Origin: JANMMJ01 sp964543235 | Lineage (GTDB): Bacteria > Pseudomonadota > Alphaproteobacteria > Rhizobiales > Aestuariivirgaceae | NCBI GenBank assembly: GCA_964543235.1 | Contig: CAZIXE010000004.1 | Coordinates: forward strand, 36,568 to 100,567 | Length of the DNA: 64,000 bases | Reading direction: 5' to 3' | In this document: positions 1 through 9,608 of the stretch, piece by piece | Layout: each line of letters begins with the position of its first letter | How positions within the stretch are numbered: the stretch's first letter is position 1 | Program-made: the position numbers and the translations under genes | Notes under the pieces: model-generated | The model's database searches: none | Told to the model about the DNA's origin: nothing | What the model saw: only the letters and a program-made list of their open reading frames with translations

Positions 1-1034
1 TGCACACGTCGGGGACGACGTCACGGCCGAAGATCGTGCCACTGACCCATGCCAACCTGCTTGCCTCGGCGCGGAACATCGTCACGACCCTGCAGCTTGC
101 ACCGCAGGATCGGTGTCTCAACATCATGCCGCTGTTTCACATTCATGGCCTCGTCGCGGCGATTCTTGCCAGTCTCGCCGCGGGCGGCTCGATCTACTGC
201 ACGCCGGGATTCAACGCACTCAGGTTCTTTGCCTGGATGGCTGAAGCCCATCCCACCTGGTACACCGCGGTTCCCACCATGCATCAGGCCATCCTGTCTC
301 GTGCCGAACGCAATGCCGATATCATCTCGGCCAATCCGTTGCGCTTCATCCGGTCGAGCTCGGCTTCGCTGCCCGCCCCCGTCTTCCATCAGCTCGAACA
401 GGCTTTCGCCTGCCCGGTCATCGAGGCCTACGCCATGACCGAGAACGCCCACCAGATGACCTCGAACCGGCTGCCGCCGGGCCGGCGCACGCCGGGCTCT
501 GTCGGCTGCGCGGCCGGCCCCGAAGTTGCCATCATGGCGCCGGACGGCCGCCTGCTGGGACCCGGCGAGGAGGGGGAGGTCGTAACCCGCGGACCCAATG
601 TCACTCCCGGTTACGAGAACAATCCCGCCGCCAATGAGCAGGCCTTTGCATTCGGCTGGTTCCACACCGGCGATCAGGGCGTGATGGATGCCGAGGGCTA
701 TCTCCGGATCACCGGCCGGCTCAAGGAGATCATCAACCGCGGCGGCGAGAAGGTCGCACCCGTCGAGGTCGACGAGGTTCTCATGCAGCATCCCGCCGTG
801 CATCAGGCCGTGACGTTCGCGATGCCCCACGACAAGCTCGGTGAGGAAGTCGCCGCGGCCATCGTCCTGCGGGAGAATGCGCAAGCGACGGAAAGTGAGT
901 TGCGCGACTTCGCCAACGCCCGGCTGGCTGCCTTCAAGGTGCCCAGAAAAATCGTGATCGTTGCCGAGATCCCCAAAGGAGCCACCGGCAAGCTGCAGCG
1001 CATCGGCCTTGCGCAGAAGCTTGGTCTCGCATGA
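1..1034 (+). CDS. Acyl-CoA synthetase (AMP-binding), 5'-truncated by window edge
   Basis: The reading frame is already open at base 3, so the N-terminal part lies outside the window. The first visible residues form the phosphate-binding motif of adenylate-forming enzymes (TSGTTSRPK). The rest shows an AYAMTE adenine-site segment, a WFHTGD motif with the ribose-binding Asp, [13 protein letters not shown] at the domain hinge, and [10 protein letters not shown] near the C-terminus, whose Lys is the usual catalytic lysine. Enzymes of this family form an acyl-adenylate with ATP and transfer the acyl group to CoA. The wording around INRGGEK and the compact C-terminal domain resemble yeast Pcs60 and plant AAE3 oxalate-CoA ligases more than long-chain FadD, but the substrate is an inference. 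The stop overlaps the panE start by 4 nt, so the two are probably co-transcribed. Confidence 0.88.
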   Translation, partial: HTSGTTSRPKIVPLTHANLLASARNIVTTLQLAPQDRCLNIMPLFHIHGLVAAILASLAAGGSIYCTPGFNALRFFAWMAEAHPTWYTAVPTMHQAILSRAERNADIISANPLRFIRSSSASLPAPVFHQLEQAFACPVIEAYAMTENAHQMTSNRLPPGRRTPGSVGCAAGPEVAIMAPDGRLLGPGEEGEVVTRGPNVTPGYENNPAANEQAFAFGWFHTGDQGVMDAEGYLRITGRLKEIINRGGEKVAPVEVDEVLMQHPAVHQAVTFAMPHDKLGEEVAAAIVLRENAQATESELRDFANARLAAFKVPRKIVIVAEIPKGATGKLQRIGLAQKLGLA

Positions 1035-2044
1035 CGAAGATCTGTGTCTTTGGTGCCGGGGCCATTGGCGGCTACATTGGCGCCAGGCTCGCGAGTGCGG
1101 GCGAGGCGGAAGTCTCGCTGGTTGCGCGCGGCCCCCATCTCGAAGCGATGCGGGCCAATGGCCTGGTTCTGAAGCAGGCCGGCGAAACCCGCACGGTGCA
1201 TCCGCGCGCCACTGACAATCCGGCGGAACTGGGCCGCCAGGACTTCATCATCCTCACGCTCAAGGCTCACGCCATAACCGGTGTCATCGACCAGCTCGAG
1301 CCGCTGATCGGTGCGGACACCGCCATCCTGTTTGGCCAGAACGGCCTGCCCTGGTGGTATTTCCACCGCCACGGCGGCCCGTTTGAGGGGCGCACCCTCG
1401 AGAGTGTCGATCCGGGCGGTGTCATCTGGCGGCGCCTTGGTCCGGAGCGGGCCATCGGGACCGTGGTCTGGCAGGCCGCGGAGATCGAGGCCCCTGGCGT
1501 CATTGCCCACCACTACGGCGATCGCATGCCGGTCGGCGAACCGTCGGGCGAGGCAACCGAGCGCGTCCAGCGCCTCAGCCGGCTACTGACCGGCGCCGGG
1601 ATCAAGAGCCCGGTGCGGCCGAAGCTGCGTGACGAGATCTGGCTCAAACTGTGGGGCAATCTGAGCTTCAATCCGGTAAGCGTGCTCACCCAGGGCACCC
1701 TGGCCGACCTTGCCGGCGACCCGGGCACGCGGCGCGTCATCGCGACGATGATGCATGAGGCCCGCGCCGTCGGCGAAGCGCTCGGCATAACTTTCTCGAT
1801 CGGGGTCGATGCCCGTATCGACATGGCCGCCAAGGTGGGTGCGCATCGCACCTCGATGCTGCAGGATGTCGAAGCCGGCCGGCCCACCGAACTCGAGGCG
1901 CTTCTTGGTGTTGTCATCGAACTTGCCGATATCGTTGGCGTAGCGACTCCAGCCTTGCAACTGGTCTATGATCTCGCCAGATTCCGCAGCCAGGCCTCAA
2001 CCGGGGGCCGGCAATCCGCACAAGCGCACCAGGGAGGCAACTGA
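1031..2044 (+). CDS. panE: 2-dehydropantoate 2-reductase family protein
   Basis: This 337-residue cytosolic enzyme would reduce ketopantoate to pantoate with NADPH in the pathway to pantothenate and CoA. An N-terminal Rossmann motif GAGAIG occupies residues 8-13. The C-terminal ApbA_C domain carries WLKLWGN, with the catalytic Lys, and the family block with H, SMLQD and GRPTE near residues 275-295. The length is close to the usual 300-340. The start overlaps the upstream acyl-CoA synthetase stop by ATGA and the next gene begins 2 nt after the stop, so these three genes look like one operon. ApbA-type paralogues acting on other 2-keto acids are common, so the symbol describes the family rather than a proven substrate. 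Confidence 0.82.
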   Translation: MTKICVFGAGAIGGYIGARLASAGEAEVSLVARGPHLEAMRANGLVLKQAGETRTVHPRATDNPAELGRQDFIILTLKAHAITGVIDQLEPLIGADTAILFGQNGLPWWYFHRHGGPFEGRTLESVDPGGVIWRRLGPERAIGTVVWQAAEIEAPGVIAHHYGDRMPVGEPSGEATERVQRLSRLLTGAGIKSPVRPKLRDEIWLKLWGNLSFNPVSVLTQGTLADLAGDPGTRRVIATMMHEARAVGEALGITFSIGVDARIDMAAKVGAHRTSMLQDVEAGRPTELEALLGVVIELADIVGVATPALQLVYDLARFRSQASTGGRQSAQAHQGGN

Positions 2045-2046
2045 TC

Positions 2047-3024
2047 ATGCGGCTCGATAACGAACGCCCCAGCAGCAATATTGAGGACCGCCGCGGCAGG
2101 GGAGGTGGATTCCAGTTCCCGGGCGGGGCCGGCGGCCGCCGCATCAACATTCCGATGGGTGGCCGCAGTGGCGGCTTTTCGCTCTCGACCATCATCATGC
2201 TGGTCATCGCCTATTTTGCGGTCAAATTGCTCTTCGGCGTCGACCTCCTTGATGTCCTGTCCGGCGGTGGCGGCCTGCCGCCGTCGCAACAGCAGACCGA
2301 ATACCAGATTCCGGGCGGCAGTACCGAAGTCGGCAATGGCGGCCAGACCGGCGGCGGCGTCTCATCCGGCGATGTGACAACCGACGCCGGCAAGGATTTT
2401 GTGGCGCGCGTGTTGGGTTCGACCGAGCGCGTGTGGGGCGGCATCTTCCAGAACATGGGCCGGCAGTATCAGGAGCCGAACCTGGTGTTGTTTTCCGGCT
2501 TTGTACAGTCGGCTTGCGGCATGGCCCAATCGGCCATGGGTCCCTTCTATTGCCCGCGCGACCAGAAGGTCTATATCGACCTGTCCTTCTATCAGGACAT
2601 GAAGAACAAGCTCGGTGCCCCGGGTGACTTCGCCCAGGCCTATGTCATCGCCCACGAGGTTGGTCATCACATTCAGAATCTCTGGGGCATCGCCGACAAG
2701 GTGACCCAGGCCCGCATGCGGGTGTCCGAAGCCGAGGGCAACGTCTTGTCGGTGCGCATGGAATTGCAGGCCGATTGCCTTGCCGGCGTCTGGGCCAGGG
2801 AAGCCGACGCCACGCGCCAGATCCTTGAAGAAGGCGACCTCGAGGAAGCCCTGAATGCGGCGGCTCAGATTGGCGACGACCGGCTGCAGCGCCGGTCCCA
2901 GGGCTATGTCGTGCCCGAGTCCTTCACGCATGGCACCTCCGAGCAGCGGGTGCGCTGGTTCAAGACTGGCTTCAACGCCACTGATCTGCGCCAGTGTGAT
3001 ACCTTCGCCACCGATCAGCTGTGA
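2047..3024 (+). CDS. Membrane-anchored neutral zinc metallopeptidase (YpfJ/KPN_02809 family)
   Basis: The 325-residue protein has a Gly/Arg-rich cytoplasmic N-terminus (about 1-45), one transmembrane helix at about 46-64, a Gly/Gln-rich linker to about 112, and then the zinc peptidase domain. The HExxH motif (AHEVGHH, H203-E204-H207) is intact and is followed by LQADCLAGVWA, which probably supplies the third zinc ligand. SFTHGTSEQRVRWF near the C-terminus is a family signature. The physiological substrate is unknown for the family. An AGGGAGG Shine-Dalgarno lies 9-10 nt before the ATG. It begins 2 nt after panE, which suggests translational coupling, though no functional link is obvious. Confidence 0.88.
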   Translation: MRLDNERPSSNIEDRRGRGGGFQFPGGAGGRRINIPMGGRSGGFSLSTIIMLVIAYFAVKLLFGVDLLDVLSGGGGLPPSQQQTEYQIPGGSTEVGNGGQTGGGVSSGDVTTDAGKDFVARVLGSTERVWGGIFQNMGRQYQEPNLVLFSGFVQSACGMAQSAMGPFYCPRDQKVYIDLSFYQDMKNKLGAPGDFAQAYVIAHEVGHHIQNLWGIADKVTQARMRVSEAEGNVLSVRMELQADCLAGVWAREADATRQILEEGDLEEALNAAAQIGDDRLQRRSQGYVVPESFTHGTSEQRVRWFKTGFNATDLRQCDTFATDQL

Positions 3025-3121
3025 TCGCTGGACATCGTGGCAGGCCGCCGTATCCTAGGGGCTTGGGACGCGGCGGCACTTGCCCGTGCCGGGCAGCGTG
3101 GGGAGCGGAGTTGAGGGCGAC

Positions 3122-5770
3122 ATGGCCGAAGCCACACCGCAAACGGTCTTTCTTGCGGACTACCAGCCGGTTCCTTACCTGATTGAGGAGGTGAGCCTCG
3201 ACTTCACGCTCGATCCCGAGAACACGCGGGTCCATGCCAGGCTCAGATTCCGCCCCAATCCGGCAAGTCGCGAAACCGGCGTCCCCCTGGCCCTCGATGG
3301 CGAAGACATAATCCTCCAGTCCGTCAGCCTCGATGGCCGCGAACTGGCGGCGCATGAGTACGAGTTGCGCCCGCCGGGCCTGGTCATTGCCGGGGTCCCG
3401 CAGGCACCGTTTACGCTCGATGTCGTCAACACCTGCAACCCGCGGTCCAATACCCAGCTCTCCGGACTCTATCTCTCGTCCGGCATCTTCTGCACCCAGT
3501 GCGAGGCTGAAGGATTCCGCCGTATCACCTATTTCTATGACCGCCCTGACGTGATGGCGCGCTACACGGTGCGGATCGACGCGGACAAGGCGTCATGTCC
3601 CGTACTGCTGTCCAACGGCAATCCCGGAGAGCGAGGCGAGACCTCCGTATCCGGCCGCCATTACGCCATATGGCACGATCCCTTCCCCAAGCCTGCCTAC
3701 CTCTTCGCTCTGGTCGCGGGCGACCTCGCCGCCGTTCATGACAGCTTCACCACCCTGTCCGGCCGAAAGGTCGAGCTTGGCATCTATGTCGAGAAGGGCA
3801 AGGAGGACCGCTGCGGCTGGGCCATGGAATCGCTCAAGACCGCGATGTCCTGGGACGAAAAGCGGTTTGGCCGCGAATACGACCTCGACGTTTTCAACAT
3901 CGTCGCAGTATCCGACTTCAACATGGGGGCGATGGAGAACAAGGGCCTCAACATCTTCAATGACAAGTACATCCTGGCCCTGCCTGACACTGCGACCGAT
4001 GCCGATTACATCAATATCGAGGCCATCATCGCGCACGAGTATTTCCACAACTGGACCGGCAACCGCATTACCTGCCGCGACTGGTTCCAGCTCTGCCTCA
4101 AGGAAGGGCTGACCGTGTTCCGCGATCAGGAATTCACCTCCGACATCCGCTCGCGGCCGGTGAAACGCATTGCCGACGTCAAGCGGCTGCGCGCCGACCA
4201 GTTTCCCGAAGATGGCGGCCCGCTTGCCCATCCCGTCCGGCCCGCATCCTATATCGAGATCAACAACTTCTATACCGCGACGGTGTACGAGAAGGGTGCC
4301 GAGCTGTGCCGCATGATGCAGACGCTGATCGGCGAGGCGGCGTTCCGCAAGGCCATGGACCTCTACTTCGAGCGCCATGATGGCGAGGCCGCGACGGTCG
4401 AGGATTTCGTGCGCTGCATGGCCGACGCCTCGGGCCGCGACATGACGCAGTTCTTCCGCTGGTACGAACAGGCAGGCACACCCGAGGTCGTCGTCTCGGC
4501 AAAATATGATGCGGCAGCGCGCACCTACGACTTGACCCTGAAGCAGGTGACGGCGGCCACGCCCGGTCAGCCGGACAAGGAACCTTTCGTCATTCCCTTG
4601 CGGCTCGGCCTGGTCGGTCCCGATGGCAGTGACCTGCCACTCGATCTTGAGGGCGTTGGTATTCTCAACACCGGTCAGATTGAACTTGCCGGCAGGAGCA
4701 GGAGCTTTCGTTTCCGCAATGTCCCGGCGAAGCCGGTCCTGTCGCTCAATCGCGGTTTCTCCGCGCCCGTGCGCATTTCCGGCGGCGCATCGCAAAAGGA
4801 CCGCCTGTTCCTCATGGGCCACGACAGCGACCCGTTCAACCGCTGGGAGGCCGCCCAGTCGGCCGCAACCAGCCTCGTGGCCGCCACCATGCGCGCCATG
4901 GCCGGTACCGGCAAGATGCCGCCGCTGACCGGCTTCATCGATGCGCTCCGCCGGATTCTGGCCGCAGGCGATCTCGACCCTGCCTTCAAGGCTGCCATGC
5001 TGACTTTGCCGGGCGAACAGGAAATCGCCTCGGCCATTGGTCATGATGTCGATCCCGCCCGGATCCATGAGGCGCGCGAGCAGCTGCGCCGGCAGTCTGC
5101 GCTGGCATTGCTGCCGGAACTCGAAGCGCTCTGGCAGAACACCGCGAGTACCGCGGCATACCGGCCCGATCCTGCCGGAACCGGACGCCGCAGCCTGCGC
5201 TATGCCGTTCTGACAGCGATTTGCGCGGGCAGCCCTGAGCGCGGCATCCACCTCGCGCGCGAAGTGCTGCAATCGCCGCCCAGCATGACCGATGAACTGG
5301 GTGCGCTGATGGCCCTGAGCCAGATCGAGGGTGCCGAACGCGAAATCGAGATCGAAGCTTTCTATCGGCGGCATCATGCCGACCATCTGCTGGTCGACAA
5401 ATGGTTCGGTCTGCAGGCCCAGATTCCGGAAATTGCCACCGCCGCGCGTGTCCGGCGCCTGATGGACCATCCCGACTACCGCATCACGACGCCAAACCGG
5501 GTGCGGGCGCTGATCGGCACCTTTGCCATGGCCAACCCCAACGGCTTCAACGCGCCTGATGGAGAGGGCTACCGTATCCTGGCTGACACGGTGCTTTCGC
5601 TGGATGGCAGGAATCCTCAGGTTGCCGCGCGCATCGCGACCGCCTTTCGCAGCTGGCGCATGCTTGAACCCGGCCGCCGCACCCTCGTCAAGCGCGAGCT
5701 GGAGCGCATCCTCGCCACTCCGCAACTTTCGCGCGACGTCTTCGAGATTGCGTCGAAATCGCTGGCCTGA
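3122..5770 (+). CDS. pepN: Aminopeptidase N (M1 family)
   Basis: This large cytosolic zinc aminopeptidase removes N-terminal residues from peptides. The frame is open from 3080, but I chose the ATG at 3122 because family members begin with a short segment before the first beta domain (MAEATPQTVFLADY); that gives 882 residues. The exopeptidase motif GAMEN is at residues 269-273 and the zinc motif HEYFHN starts at H305, with a downstream LKEGLTVFRDQEF segment supplying the third ligand. The C-terminal half contains the DUF3458 Ig-like and alpha-helical domains of the E. coli PepN type. No truncation is visible. It is probably transcribed separately from the genes before it, since about 97 bp separate it from the peptidase gene. 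Confidence 0.95.
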   Translation: MAEATPQTVFLADYQPVPYLIEEVSLDFTLDPENTRVHARLRFRPNPASRETGVPLALDGEDIILQSVSLDGRELAAHEYELRPPGLVIAGVPQAPFTLDVVNTCNPRSNTQLSGLYLSSGIFCTQCEAEGFRRITYFYDRPDVMARYTVRIDADKASCPVLLSNGNPGERGETSVSGRHYAIWHDPFPKPAYLFALVAGDLAAVHDSFTTLSGRKVELGIYVEKGKEDRCGWAMESLKTAMSWDEKRFGREYDLDVFNIVAVSDFNMGAMENKGLNIFNDKYILALPDTATDADYINIEAIIAHEYFHNWTGNRITCRDWFQLCLKEGLTVFRDQEFTSDIRSRPVKRIADVKRLRADQFPEDGGPLAHPVRPASYIEINNFYTATVYEKGAELCRMMQTLIGEAAFRKAMDLYFERHDGEAATVEDFVRCMADASGRDMTQFFRWYEQAGTPEVVVSAKYDAAARTYDLTLKQVTAATPGQPDKEPFVIPLRLGLVGPDGSDLPLDLEGVGILNTGQIELAGRSRSFRFRNVPAKPVLSLNRGFSAPVRISGGASQKDRLFLMGHDSDPFNRWEAAQSAATSLVAATMRAMAGTGKMPPLTGFIDALRRILAAGDLDPAFKAAMLTLPGEQEIASAIGHDVDPARIHEAREQLRRQSALALLPELEALWQNTASTAAYRPDPAGTGRRSLRYAVLTAICAGSPERGIHLAREVLQSPPSMTDELGALMALSQIEGAEREIEIEAFYRRHHADHLLVDKWFGLQAQIPEIATAARVRRLMDHPDYRITTPNRVRALIGTFAMANPNGFNAPDGEGYRILADTVLSLDGRNPQVAARIATAFRSWRMLEPGRRTLVKRELERILATPQLSRDVFEIASKSLA

Positions 5771-5820
5771 CCTGGGTCCTGCCGCGGTCCAACTCGTGTC
5801 TGGACAAATCACTCCGATTT

Positions 5821-5841
5821 CGAATCAATAGCGCTGATTCG
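5821..5841. promoter_or_regulatory. Inverted repeat with two GANTC methylation sites upstream of kinase gene
   Basis: CGAATCA (5821-5827) and TGATTCG (5835-5841) form a perfect 7-bp inverted repeat with a 7-nt spacer. Each arm holds a GANTC site, the target of the alphaproteobacterial cell-cycle methyltransferase CcrM. The repeat ends 11 nt before the proposed GTG start of a PleC-like kinase. It may be an operator or a methylation-sensitive (GcrA-type) promoter element; that role is an inference. Confidence 0.4.
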
Positions 5842-5852
5842 CATGGTGAGTT

Positions 5853-8249
5853 GTGTCCGAAGACCCTCGATCAAGTGGGGTGGGGCTCTCGACGGGGAAA
5901 ATAGTGGGCAAAGCGCAGCTAGGCGGATTGTTCTTCAGGGAACGATCGATCATCGTACCGACGCGCCTGCCGGGCATCGGCGATCTTCGCATATCCGAGC
6001 GCGCCTTGCGTACGCTGATCATGTGGCTGATCACCTCGTTTCTGGCGATGCTGGCCCTGGCGCTTGTCCTCCAGATGATCAACAGCCGCTTTGCCTATCT
6101 GGATGAGCATGGCCGCCAGACCGTGATGCTGGCCGATGCCACCGCCACCGCCGTCAGGCTGCAGGTCAGGGGCGAGATCGACGCCGGCCAGACGCCGCCG
6201 CCGCTGTCGCAGCTGTCATTGCGCGAGCTTCTCGTCCCGGGCGCTCTCGAGAATGGCCGCGTCTTTGCCATCGTCACCGCCGATGGCGAGGTGGCCGCAA
6301 CGACACCCGATGATCCCGCGCTGCGCGGCCGCAGGATCGACGAGGTGCTTTCGCCGGGCTTCATCCTCAACACCGGCATGGACGAAACCCGCGTCACCAG
6401 ACTGACGCTGGCCAACGGCGAGGATGTCCAGGTGGTGCTGCGCAATCTCGCGCCCTTGCCCGCGGCTCTTCTCGTCATCCAGAAGCGCGCCGACATTCTC
6501 GGCGTGTGGACCGCCAATACGGCAAAGATCTCGATTCTGTTTGTGGTGACGTTTCTCGTCCTTGTCATGCTGGGTGCGGCCTTCCACTGGCAGTCGTCGA
6601 AAGCCGCGGAAGCCGACCTCAGTCTCGCCGTCGCCACCGCCCGTCTCGACACGGCGCTCGATCGCGGCCATTGCGGCCTGTGGGATTGGGACATCGCCAA
6701 TGGCCGCATCTTCTGGTCGAAATCGATGTACGACATTCTCGGTATCGAGGAGACCGGCGAGTACCTCACCTTTGGCGAGATCGCCGCGCGCATCCATCCC
6801 GGCGATGCCGATCTCGAGAAAGTCGTCGACCAGCTGCTGCAGGGCCGCCGCGATGTCTTCGACCAGGAATTTCGCATGCGACATGAAAAGGGCCAGTGGG
6901 TGTGGCTCAGGGCCCGTGCCGAGATCACCCGCGCCCCCGATCCGCTGACCGGACGCCTCGAGACCGGCGACCCGCATCTGGTCGGCATCGTCATCGATGT
7001 CACCGAGCAGAAAATCGCCGACAAGCTCAACCAGGAGGCCGAGCTTCGCCTCAAGGACGCCATCGAGAACATTTCCGAGGCCTTCGTCCTGTGGGATGCC
7101 GACAACAAGCTCGTCCTGTGCAATTCCAAGTATCAGCAATTCCATTCCCTGCCGGCCAGCGTATGCGTGCCGGGAACTCCCTACGAGGCGGTGGCCAGCA
7201 CGGCCAAAGAACCCGTTGTGCGCCAGCGCATGCAGCTGCAGACGCCGGAAACCGCGGAAGGATCGACCTTCGAGGTGCAGCTGGGCGACAGCCGCTGGCT
7301 CCAGATCAACGAGCGCCGGACCAAGGACGGCGGCTTCGTTTCGGTTGGCACGGACATCACCGCGCTCAAGAAGCAGGAGGAGCGGCTGCTCCAGTCCGAG
7401 CGCGAACTGATGATGACCGTCCGCGACCTGCAGAAGGAGCGCCTGCTGGCTGAACAGCAGTCGCAGCGCCTCGCCGATCTTGCCGACAAGTACGCCCGCG
7501 AGAAGACGAGGGCCGAAGCCGCCAACCGCTCCAAGTCGGAATTCCTTGCCAACATGAGCCACGAGCTGCGCACCCCGCTCAATGCCATCATCGGCTTCAG
7601 CGAAGTCATGCAGGGCCAGATGTTCGGGCCGTTGGGCGCCGAGAAGTACCTTGAGTATGCCCGCGACATCAACCGCAGCGGCCAGTTCCTGCTCGACGTG
7701 ATCAGTGACATTCTCGACATGTCGAAGATCGAGGCCGGCCGCGTCCAGCTCGAGATCAAGGCGTCGGGTCTTGCGGCTATCGTTGAGGAAGCCTTGCGCA
7801 TCGTGACGCCGCGCGCCACCGAAAGCGGCCTCGAAATCCTCTGCAAGCTCGACCACAAGCTCGAAGCCGAGGTCGACCGCCGCGCCATCAAACAGGTGGT
7901 CATCAATATCCTGGCCAATGCCGTGAAGTTCACACCCGGAAACGGGCGCATCACGATCGGCACGCAGCGCCGCGGCGACCAGGCGGTGATTGAAATCGCC
8001 GATAACGGCATCGGAATACCGCGTTCGGACATCGCCAAACTTGGCCGCCCCTTCGAGCAGGTGGAAAATCAGTTCACCAAGACCAAGGGCGGTTCCGGCC
8101 TGGGTCTCGCCATCTCCAAGTCGCTGATCGAGCTCCATGGCGGCGCGCTGCAGATCGACAGTGAGGTCGGCAGGGGCACCACCGTGAAGGTGGTGCTGCC
8201 GCTGCATGCCAAGGCAGCCCAGCCGGTGCCGCGTCGCGAAGACGCTTGA
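5853..8249 (+). CDS. Membrane PAS-domain sensor histidine kinase, PleC/DivJ-like
   Basis: The 798-residue protein has transmembrane helices at about 53-75 and 225-244 enclosing a periplasmic sensor of about 150 residues. A PAS domain follows at about 262-385 (GLWDWDIANG), then a second PAS of the PleC type at about 400-505 (ENISEAFVLWDADNK), a coiled coil to about 555, and HisKA with the phospho-acceptor H570 in NMSHELRTPLNAIIGFSE. The catalytic domain has an N box near 690 (NILANAVKF), DNGIGI and GSGLGLAISK. MFGPLG and ISDILDMSKIEAGR after the His are typical of the PleC/PdhS cell-cycle group. No response regulator lies beside it, as is usual for that group. The start is uncertain: GTG at 5853 has a weak ribosome site and in-frame GTG codons lie downstream. 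Its ligand is unknown. Confidence 0.88.
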   Translation: MSEDPRSSGVGLSTGKIVGKAQLGGLFFRERSIIVPTRLPGIGDLRISERALRTLIMWLITSFLAMLALALVLQMINSRFAYLDEHGRQTVMLADATATAVRLQVRGEIDAGQTPPPLSQLSLRELLVPGALENGRVFAIVTADGEVAATTPDDPALRGRRIDEVLSPGFILNTGMDETRVTRLTLANGEDVQVVLRNLAPLPAALLVIQKRADILGVWTANTAKISILFVVTFLVLVMLGAAFHWQSSKAAEADLSLAVATARLDTALDRGHCGLWDWDIANGRIFWSKSMYDILGIEETGEYLTFGEIAARIHPGDADLEKVVDQLLQGRRDVFDQEFRMRHEKGQWVWLRARAEITRAPDPLTGRLETGDPHLVGIVIDVTEQKIADKLNQEAELRLKDAIENISEAFVLWDADNKLVLCNSKYQQFHSLPASVCVPGTPYEAVASTAKEPVVRQRMQLQTPETAEGSTFEVQLGDSRWLQINERRTKDGGFVSVGTDITALKKQEERLLQSERELMMTVRDLQKERLLAEQQSQRLADLADKYAREKTRAEAANRSKSEFLANMSHELRTPLNAIIGFSEVMQGQMFGPLGAEKYLEYARDINRSGQFLLDVISDILDMSKIEAGRVQLEIKASGLAAIVEEALRIVTPRATESGLEILCKLDHKLEAEVDRRAIKQVVINILANAVKFTPGNGRITIGTQRRGDQAVIEIADNGIGIPRSDIAKLGRPFEQVENQFTKTKGGSGLGLAISKSLIELHGGALQIDSEVGRGTTVKVVLPLHAKAAQPVPRREDA

Positions 8250-8261
8250 ACCATTTATTAA

Positions 8262-8283
8262 CCGCCAGTCAAGGTACTGGCGG
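8262..8283 (+). terminator. GC-rich hairpin after kinase gene
   Basis: CCGCCAGT (8262-8269) and ACTGGCGG (8276-8283) form a perfect 8-bp stem with a 6-nt loop, starting 13 nt after the kinase stop codon. There is no T-run after it, so it may slow polymerase or protect the transcript end rather than act as a classic terminator. It could also lie in the leader of the sigma-factor gene. Confidence 0.4.
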
Positions 8284-8336
8284 GCCTTGGAATATCTGCA
8301 GGCCGGCGGCGTAGAATGCCCAGGAAGGAACCGGTG

Positions 8337-8846
8337 ATGGATTTTCGGGCGCAGCTTCAGGCCGAGCTTCCATACCTGCGCCGCTTTGCCAGGGCGTTGA
8401 CCGGCGACCTGGCACTTGCCGACGACCTGGTGCAGGACTGTGTGGAGCGGGCGCTGCTGAAAAGCGGCCTCTATGATCCGAGCCGGTCGATGCGGCCGTG
8501 GCTCTATGCGATGCTGCGCAACCTCCACATCAACGGCCTCCGCCGCGGCGCGCGCTCGGCGGTGGTGAAGACGGTGGATGAGCTTCAGAGCGGCGAGGGC
8601 GCCACGCCGCCGCAACAGGACCAGCGGATATCCGTGGCGGAGATCGCGACCGCACTCGATCTGCTGCCGCCCCAGCAGCGCGAAGTGCTGGTGCTCGTGG
8701 GGCTGGAGGAGATGAGCTACCGCGAGACGGCCGAGATCGTCGGCGTGCCCATAGGCACTGTCATGTCAAGGCTGTCGCGCGCCAGGTCCGGGCTGAAGGA
8801 CATTCTCGAAAAGCGCGGCCATACCGGCCTGCGCAGGGTGAAGTGA
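8337..8846 (+). CDS. ECF-type RNA polymerase sigma factor
   Basis: This 169-residue group IV sigma factor has region 2 near the N-terminus (LPYLRRFARALTGD, then DDLVQDCVERAL and RPWLYAMLRN) and region 4 at the C-terminus (LDLLPPQQREVLVLV, MSYRETAEIVGVPIGTVMSRLSRAR). Such factors direct RNA polymerase to small stress or envelope regulons. The ATG at 8337 is preferred over the one at 8316 because AGGAAGGA at 8322-8329 sits 7 nt before it and would otherwise be inside the gene. The adjacent downstream gene encodes a membrane anti-sigma factor, so activity is probably released by an envelope signal. It is not the general-stress EcfG type, since no NepR or PhyR gene is nearby. Confidence 0.92.
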   Translation: MDFRAQLQAELPYLRRFARALTGDLALADDLVQDCVERALLKSGLYDPSRSMRPWLYAMLRNLHINGLRRGARSAVVKTVDELQSGEGATPPQQDQRISVAEIATALDLLPPQQREVLVLVGLEEMSYRETAEIVGVPIGTVMSRLSRARSGLKDILEKRGHTGLRRVK

Positions 8847-8852
8847 ACGGCG

Positions 8853-9608
8853 ATGCGAACCATTGAAACCTGGGCCCTGCATGCCTACGCGGACGGCGAA
8901 CTCGATGCCGCCGCAAGGGCGGAGATAGACCGGCTGCTTGACGCCGATCCTGAAGCGCGGGCGGAACTGGAGAGCTGGCGGCGCCAGAATGCGGCCTTGA
9001 AACGGGCCTATGAAGGGGTCCTTGACGAGCCGGTTCCGGCCGGAATCCGCCGCGCCCTCGTCCGCCGGCCGCGCAATCTCTCCGCCTTCGCCGCACTGGC
9101 GGCGGCCCTGGCGCTGCTGCTGATCGGCGCCGCCGGGGGCTGGCTGTTGTCGCAGCGCACCCTGGCTCCCACGATGCAGCAGTTTGCCGACCGGGCCCTC
9201 GCGGCCCATGGCATCTATGCCGCCGAATTGCGCCATCCGGTCGAGGTCGGTGCCAACGAGCGCGACCATCTCCAGGCCTGGCTGTCCAAGCGGGTGGGCA
9301 CGCCCTTTGTCATTCCCGATCTCTCGGCACAAGGATACACCCTGCTGGGGGGCCGGCTTCTGGTGATCGAGGACCGGCCCACCGCGCAACTCATGTATGA
9401 GGATTCGACCAAGCGGAGGGTCACCCTTTATCTGTCAGGTTATGCCGACCATGCCGAGCAGGGGGTGCGTGTTGAGGAACGCGGTGGTCTCGTCGCCTGC
9501 TATTGGCGCGACGGCCCCATCGGCTTCGTGCTGGCCGGCGAACTCGACCGTGACACCATGATGTCGCTGGCCCGCGCTGTTTACGAGGACCTTGAAAAAA
9601 GCGGTTAG
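8853..9608 (+). CDS. Transmembrane anti-sigma factor
   Basis: The 251-residue protein starts 6 nt after the sigma factor. Residues 1-70 match the sigma-binding domain of the anti-sigma family (HAYADGELDAAARAEIDRLL, then WRRQNAALKRAYEGVLDEPVP). One transmembrane helix lies at about 77-99, and about 150 residues are predicted in the periplasm. There is no HxxxCxxC zinc motif, so it is not a ZAS redox sensor. It presumably holds the upstream sigma factor at the membrane and releases it on an unknown signal. Its last 4 nt overlap the convergent DUF1989 gene, and both stops use the TTAG tetramer. Confidence 0.88.
   Translation: MRTIETWALHAYADGELDAAARAEIDRLLDADPEARAELESWRRQNAALKRAYEGVLDEPVPAGIRRALVRRPRNLSAFAALAAALALLLIGAAGGWLLSQRTLAPTMQQFADRALAAHGIYAAELRHPVEVGANERDHLQAWLSKRVGTPFVIPDLSAQGYTLLGGRLLVIEDRPTAQLMYEDSTKRRVTLYLSGYADHAEQGVRVEERGGLVACYWRDGPIGFVLAGELDRDTMMSLARAVYEDLEKSG

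Noticed and set aside
3593..5812. 739-codon open frame on the minus strand across pepN
   Set aside because: High-GC shadow of pepN; the translation has no coherent domains while the plus strand has all M1 motifs.
6216..8615. 799-codon minus-strand open frame across the histidine kinase
   Set aside because: Shadow frame rich in Arg, His and Gly; the kinase on the plus strand carries every catalytic motif.
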